Shown here piece after piece: positions 13,270 to 25,320 of a DNA stretch of 64,000 bases (its first letter is position 1; each line of letters opens with the position of its first letter). A program made the translations under genes and the position numbers. The DNA lies in the NCBI GenBank assembly GCA_026168455.1, contig CM047428.1:39492546-39556545 (forward strand), read 5' to 3'. The notes under the pieces are model-generated. The model saw only the letters and a list, made by a program, of their open reading frames with translations. It ran no database searches and was not told the origin of the DNA. Origin of the DNA: Theocolax elegans. Taxonomy: Eukaryota; Arthropoda; Insecta; Hymenoptera; Cerocephalidae.

Positions 13270-14757
13270 AGCTGTATATAATGTACCGCAAACATTTGAA
13301 AAGGCGTTAAATTCAAATGATTATAAACAATGGCAAATTGCGATGGATTCTGAGATAAATAGTCTTAAAAAAAATAATACTTGGCAACTTATTGAAAAGC
13401 CAAAAGACAAAAAAGTAATTGATGTTAAATGGGTCTATAAAAAGAAAAATAATAATATTTATAAAGCTAGATTAGTTGTAAGAGGATTCCAACAAAGAGA
13501 ATATATTGAAAATGTTTATTCTCCAGTAGGTAAAATGCAGACTTTGAAAATTTTATTGTCGTACTGTTGTAAAAATAATTTATTCATAGAACGAATGAAT
13601 GTTGAAACAGCTTTTCTGAATGGTGATGTGAAATCAGAAGTATATATAAATGAACCGAAAAGTTATGAAACAGGAGACAATAAAGTTTGCAAATTGCAAA
13701 AGGCACTCTATGGTCTTAGAGAAAGTCCAAGAGCTTGGTATGATTGTTTCAATAAATTCATTAAAAGTTTAAACTTTGTGAGAAGCAACTACGATTACTG
13801 TCTTTATGTAAATAATTCAAGTAAAGATCCAATATATATATATATATTAGTATTTGTTGATGATCTTTTATCTGTTGCAAAGACGATCATAAAATAAGTC
13901 AAGTCAAAACTAGTCTATTGAAAAGATTTGCAATGAAAGATTTAGGAAAAATTAAAAGTTATATTGGTATTGATATAGATTATAGTGAAAATAGAGATAA
14001 AATGACCTTAAGCCAAATAAATTATATTGAATCTTTAGCTGTAAAATATAATCTAGAAAATGCAAAACTATATGATACTCCAATGGAGTCAAATCTAAAA
14101 CTAGAACAAGCAATTGAGATTGATGAAAAAATAAAATACAGAAATTTAATTGGTGAATTATTATATATAAGTACAGGCACAAGGCCAGATATATCATATA
14201 GCGTAAATTATTTAAGTAGATACCATAGTTGTTATAATCAAACGCATTATAAATACGCAATGAGAATTCTAAAGTATTTGTATAAAACTAGATACTTAAA
14301 ATTAACTTACTGCGACAATGTTAATACAGAAATACTAGATTGTATGGTAGATTCTGATTATGCAGGTGATAGTGTAGATAGAAAATCTACAACAGGTTTT
14401 GTAATTAGATTATTCGGTAACTTAATTTTTTGGAAAACACATAAACAAACATCGGTAACACAATGTTCAACTTTCGCAGAATACACTGCTATGTCAGAAG
14501 CAATAACAGAAGTACTGTTTGTTAGAAACTTGTTAAGTGAATCATTTGATGTAAAATTCAACAAACCAATTAACATGTACGAGGATAACTCAGAAGCAAT
14601 TGCGATTGCTAAATTCGGAAATTTTACAAAAAACTCGAAGCACATTGAAGTGCAATATCATTTCATAAATGAAAATTATGAAAACGGAATAATCGACATT
14701 GTAAAAATAGATTCAAATTAAAACTTAGCTGATATGCTGATTAAAAGTCTAGATTAA
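13270..14757 (+). pseudogene. Ty1/copia pol fragment (RT and RNase H), truncated and frameshifted
   Basis: This is the C-terminal half of a copia polyprotein. The reverse transcriptase part (13270-13897) shows the copia-type W..A...E beginning, KARLVVRGF, QLDVETAFLNG-like TAFLNGD, KALYGLRESPRAWY and the catalytic box FVDDLL (YVDD in most relatives). A frame change near 13900 leads into 13918-14721, with the RT connection and RNase H (SDYAGD, RKSTTGF, EYTAMSEA, the EDNS box). An in-frame TAA at 14719-14721 precedes the last 11 codons, which resemble the normal polyprotein end. Gag, protease and integrase are missing, so the copy is 5'-truncated. It cannot encode a full enzyme. Confidence 0.92.
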
Positions 14758-14855
14758 ACCAAGTTTTTGAAAAACAGAGAAGCGTTAAGATTGTTATAAA
14801 TCGCGAAAAGTAGATATTGGTTGTATGAAATCACGATCATAAAATTTAGGCGGCG

Positions 14856-15205
14856 TGTTGTAATATGTAAATATATATGATCGTGATACTATTCCGAAAT
14901 GGTACACATCGCGCTATCTATTGGTATACAAAGATTTTGTGCAGACATACAAGCTCACGCGAGAGCAAGCGTACCGCGCAAGACTCGCGTCTATACTCTA
15001 AGCGCCTATTATGTACTATACCATACTTCGTGTAAAGTCTGACTATGCTGTGCTGAACTCTATACTCTTCTCTCTCTACGCCAAGACTCCGATGTAGTCG
15101 GACGTGCCGACAGGCTTTTGCCACTCTACTTTATTTTACAATATATTATATTATTATCAAAACCTCACAGTTTTATAATCTAATTATTGATCCACCACTC
15201 CAACA
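14856..15205 (+). repeat. 3' LTR of the truncated copia element
   Basis: The segment starts TGTTGTAATATG directly after a purine-rich tract (AAAATTTAGGCGGCG, 14841-14855) and ends CCAACA, giving TGTTG...CAACA ends typical of copia LTRs. It lies ~100 bp after the pol stop. The 3' boundary is less certain because no second LTR copy is available to compare. Confidence 0.55.
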
Positions 15206-15286
15206 ATTTCGTTGTCGAACATTTACTCATCTTTAATTATTGCCTGTAAACAAATAGAACAAGAAACAAGTTATCTTACAATCGTA

Positions 15287-17283
15287 TTAATTTATTATTT
15301 TATTTACTAAAAAGGTGTGGATTTCAAAGGATAGTGGTTTGGTAAATATGTCTGTTATTTGCTCTTTGGATTGAATCCATTCAATTTTAATAAGCCCTCT
15401 TTTAACACATTCTTTTATGTGATGTTCTTTAATATCTATCATGTGCCTTAGTTTATTTCCACCACTAGTTTGAGCACTTGATATAGCAGCTTTGTTGTCG
15501 CATCTCAAAGTCATGGGTATCGGTATGTCATGTGCAATCAATGTCAAAGAGTTGTAAATTGCAAGCATTTCTTGACCTGCCTCGCTCATCGCAACATACT
15601 CTGCTTGACATGTGGATAAAGCTGTATAAGGTTGTTTATGTGTGCACCACGCAACTGAATCACCAAACAGTTTAATTAGATATCCGCACATAGTAAGTGC
15701 ATTATGGCAATCACCAAAGCTTGTATCTGAATAGCCTTTAATCTCATCATTAACACCTCTATATTTCAAGCGTAGACTTTTCGTCCCTTTTAGATACCTA
15801 AGTAGTCTTTTTACCATAGTCCATTTGTCTCGTCGCACCGGATAAATATAATAGACAGCCAATAGCTTCTCTGAAAGGTGCATGCACTTTAGTTCTTTTA
15901 ATGCTTGTTTCCTCATCGTAATCACTGTTTTCTCTACATTTTCTTTCACGATTTGTTACCTGAGCTGTGTTCATGGGAGTTCTTTGAGGTTTGCACTCAT
16001 CCAAACCAAATCTACATAGAATTTTATGTATATATTTTTCTTGACTTAATTCGATGATATTATTTTCTTTGTCTCATTTAATTGATATGCCTAAAAATTC
16101 TTTAATTTCTCCCAATTTGTCATTTCATATTTATTGTTAAACGCATCTATCACTTCATTAATTTTCATCTCATCATTGCTTGCCACAATTATATCATCCA
16201 CATATAAAAGTAATATCATTATTTTGTCTTGATCTTTCCAAATGAATAGACATGGTTCCAAGTTAGAATTTATCAAGCCTAAACTTAACGCAGTTTCAGT
16301 GAACTCATAATTCCATCTCTTGGGACTAATTCTTAATCCATACATGGCACGTGACAATAGACAAACACACTCATCTCTTTCCTTTGCCGTATGATTTGTA
16401 CCTTCAGGTATTTCCATATATATTTTCTCATGTAATTTTCCATTAAAAAAGCAGTTTTTACATCTAATTGTTTAGCAGTTAAATCATATTTATTTATAAT
16501 AGCCAACACAGATCGAACCAAGGCTAATCTCGAGACAGGAGCGTACGTTTTACTTAATTCATAATTATTAATATCTTTAAATCCTCGAATGACTAACCGT
16601 GCCTTATATCTCATCTTGCCATCAGTTTCAATTTTACGTTTAAAAACCCATCTCAAATCAATTACGTTTACTCTTTTCTCTTTTATCGTATTTACAGGTC
16701 GTTTTATAATCTCCCATACATTGTTTTTCGCCATAGATTTTAATTCGTCGTTAATAACTGTTTGCCACTTATCTTTATATTTTGTGGACATCGCTTCTTT
16801 AATATTGACAGGGTCCGAGTTTGTATTAGCAAGCAGCGCGTGTAAAATCTCATCGTTTGCACATTTCGTCACTAAATTACCTTCGTCAATGCATGAAAAC
16901 ATGACGTTCGCTTTCAACTTTTCATTAACATTTAAGTCACAAAAGCTATTATCATTTAAAAGTTCATCGTGAATATTTATATATGACTTTTTCTCCGCAT
17001 CAATAGGTTGCATATTAATTTTTCTAGATCTGCCTCGTTTTCTTTTAATCTTTCCCTCCGGTTTTAAAAACTCATCCTTTTGACTCTCTTTTTCATTAAA
17101 ATCAATAAACCATTTGGTTTTATCTATCTCTTCATTTATTTTTGGAAAATGTTCAATTTTATTTTCCATATACATTTCGCCGTATACTAGTTTCTCATTA
17201 AAGCGCACATCTCTGCTTTCATAGTACTTGCCTTCTCCGGGCCTTAGAAATTGATATCCTGTAGGAGTATAACCAACCAACAC
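15287..17283 (-). pseudogene. Ty1/copia reverse transcriptase and RNase H (second copia), frameshifted
   Basis: Read on the minus strand from 17283 to 15287 in several frames. 17283-16333 covers the link to integrase and the start of RT (VIDLRWVFKRK, YKARLVIRGF, QLDVKTAFL). 16417-16091 continues with RAMYGLRISPKRW and the catalytic YVDDIIVA box. 16004-15287 holds the RNase H part (GYSDTSFGDC, ALSTCQAEYVAMSEA, RCDNKAAI, DIFTKPL). At least two frame changes (near 16400 and 15900) break the chain. It converges tail-to-tail with the other copia copy, whose tail is ~80-530 bp away. Confidence 0.93.
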
Positions 17284-17389
17284 AACTCGTCTTCCTTCAG
17301 CTCGAAACTTAGGACCTGTTTTTCTTTGAGCTTTAATGTATGCTAAACAACCAAATCTTTTTAATTATTTAATATTGAAGCTATAATGA

Positions 17390-18238
17390 TTAAATCGTTT
17401 GATTAAATCGCTTAGACATACCATTGAGCTCTGGAGTATCAGGTGGAGCTAACTGCAATTCCGCGCCTAATTTGTTTAAGACTTCTACCGTGGATCCTCC
17501 AGTATACTCCTGACCTTGATCAGTTCGTAAATAACATACTTTCGCATCATAACCTAAAAGATTTCTACCACTTCTTACGAACATCTCCAGGCAATTTCCC
17601 ACCTCACTTTTAACTTTCATGTAGTATGCCATGGCTAATCGAGAATAGTCGTCCACAAAAACAGAAATAAATTTATATCTTCTTGGATACGAAGAGGGGG
17701 AAATGGGCCCCATTACATCTGAATGTATGATTTGTAGTGATGCAGTGGCTCTGTTACGTACCAAATGGAAAGGCAATTTATTAAACTTAGATATTAGGCA
17801 TACTTCACAATCTAAAATTGTCTCATGAAAAATCGCTTCGCTTAGTTCTTTATTATTTGAAAATTTAGATTGTAATACCTTTAGATAAGCTAGAGATGCG
17901 TGACCGAACCTAACATGCCAAAGCATTGCCTTGTTATTTTTATTAAATAAACGACTTTCCTTCAAAAAAGGAGACTCGGTGTCATTGATTTCTACTACTG
18001 GCATTTCATCCACATCCTGAAATTTTCGATCCCATATCGTAATATCAAAACTCGAAAATTCATACGGTATTTTATTTAAATTTTCATTTTCATCAGACTC
18101 AGAAACATGTGCTTCAACTTGATTCACATCACTCTCATCGTTAATTTTAATTTTATTCAAATTTTCAGATTGAGTTATTACCTTTTCCATTATTGGTTTT
18201 TCAATTAGTTTTCCTTTTATTGTAGCACTTCGTGTCAT
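17390..18238 (-). pseudogene. Copia integrase region
   Basis: A GAG-pre-integrase zinc-binding motif (WHVRFGHAS ... CEVCLISK) precedes the DDE core: IHSDVMGP with the first Asp and [10 protein letters not shown] with the second. In the third box ([12 protein letters not shown]) the position normally held by the catalytic Glu in copia integrases is a Lys by my alignment. This integrase would therefore be inactive even without the frameshifts. The region is followed in another frame by RT coding at 17283. Confidence 0.9.
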
Positions 18239-18375
18239 ATATTTTCTCGTTGTTAAATCATCATCATCATCAGTTAAACCTCATCATCAGTTAAATTTGC
18301 AAAAATAAATCTATCTGCAATTTCAGGTTTAGTTTCACCTAAAGAATTTCTTTTATTTAGTTTCTTCGTCGAATT

Positions 18376-19164
18376 TTAATTTTGCCCGCTCCCTCCGTTT
18401 TTAAGTTGGACACGTTGCGACTGCTGTGGACGAGTTGCGGACTCGTCTTTGTTAGTGTATCTTATATTACCGTAACTCGATTCATCAAATGTTTTAAAAA
18501 TAATTTTTGATTTTGTTAGGTGCTCGGTTGCACCTGAATCGGCGAAAAATTCCGTTATAAACTCATCACCATATGTTTGATCGATATTAGCGTAAGATGT
18601 TTCTATTTGCGAAAAATTATTTTCTAACTCTTTGTGTGCTTCTAACTTATTACTTTTATTTAAGAATTGTTTACCCTTTGTTTTATCCTCATCTTTGATT
18701 GTGTCAGAAGAACATTTATTTTTCTTTTCATAGTTGTTACTATTCCTTTGATTAGTATTTAAGTAGTTGTTTCTACCTCTGGCTCTCGAGCCTCTGAATC
18801 GACCTCTTTTCGCATTATAATTTGATTCATTATTTAATTTACGCTTCAAAACAATGCTTTGAACTCTGCCTCTACCATACGCATTACGAGCAGAATTGTT
18901 ATTATACCTGTAAATTCTTTTACCACGTTCTTTAACCGGAATGGCAGCTTCTATAGATTCAATTGCTTTATGACCGAATTTTCCACAGTTATAGCATTTG
19001 ACTCCCAAACCTATATTGGGACAGTTATTTGCTATATACCCCATATCGTGGCACTCGTAGCATCTTTTCAAAGTCGATTCAGCCAAGTGAACAGCTTTCT
19101 GCTCATCGTTCTTATCGCTTGTTTGCTTCCATGTAGCCTCTTCCTGTAGAACAAGAAGTTTCAA
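18376..19164 (-). pseudogene. Copia Gag zinc knuckle and aspartic protease
   Basis: Two CCHC-type knuckles are visible but damaged. CYECHDMGYIANNC has Tyr where His is expected, and CYNCGKFGHKAIES lacks the last Cys. A basic Arg/Asn-rich stretch follows, then the protease active site FFADSGATEHL. These modules normally bind the RNA and cut the polyprotein. Frame changes separate this piece from Gag (19198-20505) and integrase (17390-18238). Confidence 0.88.
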
Positions 19165-19197
19165 TTTTTCATACGAGGTACCTTTGCCTTCAGTATT

Positions 19198-20505
19198 TTA
19201 AGAGACAAACTCAATTGTTTGTATGATAGGAACAGAGACCATAACCGCATTATAAAATGCAGCTCTCTTCTCATTTTCAGAAAAAGAAGTCGCACCTGGC
19301 GAGTTTTCATAATTACGGATTGTGTCCTCAAATTTTTCACAAAATTCAGAAGCTTTATGTTTACCGATTATGTATTTCATTGTATATAACTGTTGCCTAA
19401 CTGCGTGTGAAATTACATTCGTTTCGCATATCTTAAGTTCACGCAAATTTTCTAGAATTTCAACCGGATCTTTAATATCCATAACTTTACCATGATAATG
19501 TTGATTTCTTCGAACTTTGAATTTCTGTTCTTCTAGAGTTTTCGCATTCCAAATCTTTAACTTTAGAATTATTTTCAATTATGTGTAAAAGTTCATGCGA
19601 TCTTATTTCAGAAGAAAACAAATCATAATAACGGCCTTGACTGATTCTTTTACATAATCGAGGTTTACATTATTTTTAAAATACTGTTCAATTGCTTTAT
19701 TAATCACATCATTTAAATTTGGTACCTCGCCAGATGTTTCATCATATAAATCATTTTCTTTATTTACCTCATCATTACGCTCATCTAGATCCTTTTGATT
19801 TAGTTTTAGAATGCAAATTTCGTTTTGCAATGATTTAATGGTTACATGCATATCTATAAATTGTTGACTTTGTTCATTTTGTATCTCATCATTAAATTCA
19901 GCTGTTTTCACATCTCGACTATTTGTATTATGGATAGCCCAATCATTTTTAATAGTTTTTAAATAATCAGCAAATTGTTCCAAAACTTGAGAATTAGAAA
20001 CACATATTTTGTTTATAGACGCGATTAAGTCAGCGGTTTTATTTTCTTGAACTACCAATCTTGATTCTACTGAAAAAGAATTAGTATTAATAACTGTTGC
20101 ACTCGTGTGTGGTGAGGTTCTCTGTTTTAATTTAGACACATCACTATTTATTGATGTTACATTCGTAACTAGAGGTCGATTCTTACCATATTGCAATGCG
20201 TCAACCATTGTCTTTTGTAGATTCGTTTCTACCGCATCTTCTCTCATTTTCACCTCATTCTCATCTCCATTAGACTCGATTTTTCCGGAATTATTTAGTG
20301 TTACAATCCCCTCTTCCACCTTTTTCACCTCTTTCACCTCTTCTTCCACTTCCCCTTCTCTTTCGTCTGGACCCTCTTTTTTCTCATCATCTGCAATGGT
20401 TGCGCTTGCTTCCGAGGTTGTTCCTGGTATTTCAAATGGTTTATCATCGAGTAGTTGGTCCTCAATCATTTCAGTTAGATTTTTCCATTTGTAGTGTGAT
20501 AGCAT
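19198..20505 (-). pseudogene. Copia Gag (second copia), two frames
   Basis: 20505-19603 begins MLSHYKWKNLTEMIEDQLLD and has a long acidic Glu/Asp/Lys-rich low-complexity stretch. 19578-19198 resembles the copia gag-polypeptide core (EEQKFKVRRNQ, then a helical region ending SVPIIQTIEF). Assignment rests on position directly upstream of the zinc knuckles plus this core; the acidic N-terminal part is not a recognised domain. A frame change lies near 19590. Confidence 0.75.
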
Positions 20506-22420
20506 ACCTTTTACTGTAAATATTCAGATAAATTAATATTTTATCATATATTTTAAATGCCAAGAACTGTGTTATAAAATAGTTGACCGAACACAAGTAT
20601 GGCTAAATCAAAATGAGTTAACATATAAGGAAACGCACACGAATCTCTTACATGCAAACTCAAGTTAACTAAATCATGTATATTGAACACAAATATACAA
20701 ACATTAATCTACTTTTGGAATATATTAATTATTGTTGAAATATCATATTAGTTATTAATTTAGTTAATTAATTTAATTTACGTATAATTTAATTTGTTAT
20801 ATGTTAGCCTATAACTTAAAACACGTTCACTGGGGATCAGGGTGAACGGCTCCCATACAATAAATCAACAACACTTTTTGTCTGTAGCTAGAAACTTTAA
20901 TAAAAATGAAATACTTATACAATAATAAAAACGAAAAATTAGTCACGGTCGCCAGCCGCGTCCTCCCGGCAAATTTTATTTAACACCAAAATCGCGATTA
21001 CCGCACACACACGCACAATTCACAGCTTATTCGGGAAGCAGGAAAATCAGGATAAAAAGAACAGGAATTCTTACCTTCGAATGCTCGAAATAAAAAACAA
21101 ACAATTAATAAAAGTTAAACACTCTCGGTAATAAACTAATTCTATCTCGAACGTTATCGTTCAACGGCCCGACACGGAATCCCCGAGTTCGTCGCGATGA
21201 ACCGATCAGCGAGTCCGCGCGCATGCGCCACGCGCAACAGTTGGCTCTCGTTCGCTTGACTCGGCCGATCCGACGCACGTACAGTTTATGCGCAGTGAAA
21301 ACCTCCGTCCCCGTGCACCTTCTCAGCTGCTGGATACTAACAACCCGGAGCCTCATCAACAGGAACAACGCCAACAAACGGTAAAATACTCTAGTTCCAT
21401 ATAAATAATCTGTATTAATGTGAGTTCGTCCGAGTTTGTTTATATGTTTGAGGTGCGGCATGCGGGAACGACGGCATCAACACGGCACCGGATATTTCTT
21501 CAGCTGATTCTTCCTCACTAGGTTCCGGGGAGGGCTGTTTTATCCTCACTTCAACATCAAGCTGGATCGTCCAAGGTAAATACATAAATAACGTTGTTTC
21601 TTTCTTCAAAATTAATATCTTGTGGAAGTAGTATCCTAACCTCAACTCATCTCTCCTTCTCCTTACCTGCAACTAGGTTTTGACAACCTACTGCTTTCCT
21701 CAACTCTAAATTCAATTCAGTATTATTTATTAATACTGTTGCAGGTACTCGAAAGAGGTTTTATACCAACGGAGGACCACTACTTCTTGGAGAAGGCTGG
21801 AAACGCTTTGACATCTTTCATGTACCTGTCCAAGGCTCTTTACACCACCTCAGCTTTTACAGTCTACGATTAGCTTCTTCCGGACATAAGAAACAGGATT
21901 TGACACAAGACCTCACCCAACTACTCAAGGATTCAATTTCAATAAATGGATAATTTATTATACGGAAAATTAACAGGAATAGTGCTTGTGTGCTTGTGCG
22001 TATGTGTCACTGGAGTGCGTACTTCTTCCTCACGGTCTAAACTATCTGGATTCCGAGTGAGTTTTACAATTAATTCCTATAAGCTACGGGGTTTGGAATA
22101 ATTAATATATAAATATAAAAATAACTAAGTATGTGATATGCAGTTAGAACTGCCATGTTACAAACTATACGTATTTGAACATTTTCAAAGCTGTAAATGG
22201 CTTTAATTAATATTTGTTTTACACAGTATATATACTGTTAACTTATACATCTCCTCTTTGTAGGTTAGAAAACCTATACTCAATTTAGGTTATACGCATC
22301 ATAATAACACATACACATCAAAAACAATGTAGTTTAGAACGTATCTTGGAGGCGTCTCTTCAAGTAATCGCATATAAGAAAATAAAAACTACACGCACCG
22401 TAACGTCGATGTTCAAAACA
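20506..22420. other. Unassigned stretch upstream of the second copia
   Basis: The first 300 bp are AT-rich. On the minus strand AGTTATAGGC (~20805-20814) weakly resembles the copia primer-binding site. From ~20820 to 22080 the base composition is more GC-rich, with several AATAAA motifs and CGCGCATGCGC blocks, as seen in LTR/leader regions. It may include a 5' LTR, but I could not find a matching 3' LTR. Short open frames at 21105-21672 (- strand) show no recognisable domain and are not called. Confidence 0.35.
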
Positions 22421-22424
22421 CCGA

Positions 22425-22449
22425 GAGAGAAAGAGAGAGAGAGAGAGAA

Positions 22450-22483
<34 letters not shown>

Positions 22484-22485
22484 GT
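22425..22485. repeat. GA and TA microsatellites
   Basis: A GAGAGA run (22425-22448) is followed by a TATATA run (22452-22482). Confidence 0.9.
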
Positions 22486-22819
22486 ACTCAACGTATCACA
22501 TCGTGTTTTGTTTTTATTTAGTTGCTTGAGCTATATATTTGTTGCACGGCGCCGCTATTCTTTTTCTCTCTCTATTCACATTCATCTCTTCCCTTTCCTT
22601 ACGCACCGCTCATCTCTGTTTATACACAGCGCGCAGCCATATGCAGCTCACCTCTCGATTCTAGCGCCGTGCCGGTTTCTCGTCTCGACTTACGATTCCA
22701 AGAATCACTAATGACTAAATTTTGTTTTCGCGCCTCAATTTTTATTTATTTATATAAATGCGTGACGTTTAACACATCAACTACCAACAACGCACGTACT
22801 ATTTTTAATATTCAATATT

Positions 22820-23273
22820 AGGAGCCGCGGTGGCTCATGGGTAGAGCTCCCGACTCTCACACCGAGGGTCGTGGGTTCGATCCCAGACGTGTACCTCTGA
22901 AAATTTTTCATGTGCATTTTTCGAACACCGCGACTCAGTGGCTCGGCGTGTCACTATAATGTGACGCCAGTTCAGGTGCGCGTGCGTTTCGTGCACTTGT
23001 CAGTGCATGAGAGGCACGGGCATCTGAACTATAGGGAACGTTAGGGACGCGAAGATGTAAAGAGGATCGCGGTGGTTCCATCGGGAGGACAGGAAACTGT
23101 AATTATTAGACTAATTATAGTGACCGATGATATCTTCCAATGGACACAAGCACCACTGTTTCAACTACATGTGCTTTGTTTACAGACACACCGTTCACCT
23201 CCGTCGCTGATTAGCCCTGGCAGCATAAATAGAGCGACGTTAAATAACATAAAAAAAAAAAAAAAAAAAAAAA
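22820..23273 (+). mobile_element. tRNA-derived SINE with poly(A) and 10-bp target duplications
   Basis: The head is tRNA-like, with an A-box-like TGGCTCATGGGTAG (22831-22844) and a B box GGGTTCGATCCC (22873-22884) at tRNA-like spacing, forming an internal RNA polymerase III promoter. A ~360-bp non-tRNA body follows, ending in a run of 23 A (23251-23273). ATTCAATATT flanks both ends perfectly (22810-22819 and 23274-23283), as left by LINE-mediated retrotransposition. The anticodon stem is too irregular to name the parent tRNA. The intact duplications and long A tail suggest a fairly recent insertion. Confidence 0.9.
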
Positions 23274-23283
23274 ATTCAATATT

Positions 23284-24857
23284 TTCTTTTTTATTTAAAT
23301 TAAAACTTATACTTATCTTTTTATGCTTTTTTTTATTTAAAATATGTATATTTTAAATCTCATTTCTTTTGTTTAGTCGTTCATAATTATAATCTTTTTA
23401 CTTAGTAAAAATTTCTTACTTACAAATCTCTTTAAACTCTTCGATTTTGGTTTCACCTGTTTTTATCTCCTCATCCGACATCTTTATTTTTATTGTATAC
23501 ATTTACCTCTCCTTGAATATATATATTTTTTTAATTTTACTTTTCTCAGCGTAGTGGAAGCGCATCGGTCCCATAACCTGATGGATGTTGAGGTGTGGAC
23601 AATAATAAAAATACAAGCACTTTAAATAAATACTACTTTAATAAATTATATTGGACAAAACCACAAACACATCCTATCTCGTCAACGGACCGAAGGAGAG
23701 TGAGTGTCGCGCTCTTACGCGTTAAACATAAGGGAGAACACAGATCAGGCGCTCTATACATATACTATCATTTTTTAAAAACTTGCTTTTAATTTTTAAC
23801 AATATTTGGAAATTTTCTTTATAAAACATAAAATTATATATCTACTTTTTCCTCTATCTTACATAGAATTCAAATTTCTATTTAATATTAAGTTTTAGTC
23901 ACGATGAAAAATTTATATTTCTTCTGTGCTTATTTTATTCAAATAGGCTGTTAATTTATTTCTTGGTTAAATATTGATTACTTTACATACGATCACATAA
24001 AAATTCGGTAGATTTTATATTTTAAAAGCTGCAGTATTTTTTATTTCCTGAAAAATCGTATTCTCGTTTTATTAGAGCAGCGGTAGGGGTGTTCCAGTTA
24101 TTCGAATCGACTGGTAATTTTTTTTATTCGAGAATATATTGGAACGCAAGCTGACGTGAAGAAATTCGGTGGTATTTACATTTTATAATAGCTTACTCAT
24201 CAGTTACTATTACAATAGAATGTAGTAAAATCGAAGTAGCTTGAAGAAGGTATATAAGTTCAAAGTCATTAAAATCAATATCAAATTTTCATGTATTTTG
24301 TACCATATAATAAAAATACACTTGCTATAAATTACTTAACTATATGTTTAATATTACAATAAATAGTTTGTGCAATTGAAAGTACTGAAATCAAAATGGA
24401 ATGATCACATATTGTGTACGACATGGTAAAGGTACACTATTTTTCATTAACTGTCTAATATTGTAATAAAAAATATTGTAATAGATAATATTAAAATAAA
24501 AATTTAAATTCAATTACATTTTACTAATATTTACTTTTTGTCAAGAATAATTATAAATAATAACGTAGAAAAGAAGAAATCTCGCTTCTTGCTACATGTT
24601 TACAATTAAATGAATTCTTTAATTAATAGTTAAAAAAAGATTCACATCTTCGAAACATTAAAACAATATTTTAATATTTAATGTTTATATTTTTATAATT
24701 TTATGTAAATATTTATAGAAATATATAATTATGTAAAATAATTTTATGTAGTTTTACATAGTCTAGTATTTCGTTTTCCACAAAGACCTTAATAGCTTAT
24801 CCATGAAACTAGATAAGATTCCTACCATGTGAATTAACATTTTAATTTTTATTAGTT
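23284..24857. other. AT-rich interval, nothing recognised
   Basis: No supported gene or RNA. Homopolymer T/A runs are frequent, and short open frames lack domain signatures. Confidence 0.55.
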
Positions 24858-25194
24858 CAGGAAAGTTATTGTACCACGGTGATCGATATTCAAAAATATC
24901 TTGGAGATCGAGAAGTGGATAAAGAATCTTACAGGGAACTACCGACGGGAAGAATTTTTTTTAAAGAATCTTGGAAAGTTTTCAGTAATAATTTATTACC
25001 TAATTCAGATAAAGAGCCATTCTATCGTATTATTCAGAGATTTTTTTACTCGCATAAAAAAAGCTGGTACATCCAAATTATATGCTAGAGATAGGGAGGA
25101 AGCCCCTGAAGAAATGAGTTCATATTTGAATGATATTTCTACGAACACTCCTGCAGATCAGGTATTACCGGGAATAAATAAACCGGTATCATAA
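24858..25194 (+). pseudogene. Unrecognised coding-like segment, apparent frameshift
   Basis: A reading frame runs from a splice-acceptor-like TTAGTTCAG (24852-24860) through acidic/aromatic-rich sequence (DIQKYLGDREVDKESYRELP) to about 25045. There it passes a run of seven T. The neighbouring frame then continues with similar composition (TRIKKAGTSKLYARDREEAP) to the stop at 25194. Two good half-frames joined at a homopolymer suggest a broken exon or a sequencing slip. I do not recognise the protein. Confidence 0.3.
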
Positions 25195-25320
25195 TAGTAT
25201 ATTACGATACGAGTGTGCGAAGCAGACGATTCATGCACGAGTCGTATTTCACGCACGAGTGGCAAAAAGACGAGTTCTCGTATCGCCTGAGCACACTCGT
25301 ATCGTACGATATTTTTTAAC
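25195..25320. repeat. Hairpin element with ACTCGT core
   Basis: An imperfect palindrome whose outer arms are CGATACGAGTGTGC (~25204) and GCACACTCGTATCG (~25290), with an inner GTGGCAAAAAGACGAGT. The inverse of the inner block occurs in the palindrome at 40240-40374. Confidence 0.6.

Noticed and set aside
13250..13275. GGGGCTAGTTA here and at ~26717 as ends of the CTAG element
   Set aside because: Only ~11 bases match, with no GCGAGC block; likely chance.
21105..21672. Possible protein on the minus strand with a Ser/Glu/Pro-rich stretch
   Set aside because: No domain and short; overlapping frames fit an LTR or leader better.
22821..22893. Functional tRNA gene
   Set aside because: Anticodon arm is irregular, and the sequence continues into a SINE body with poly(A) and target duplications.
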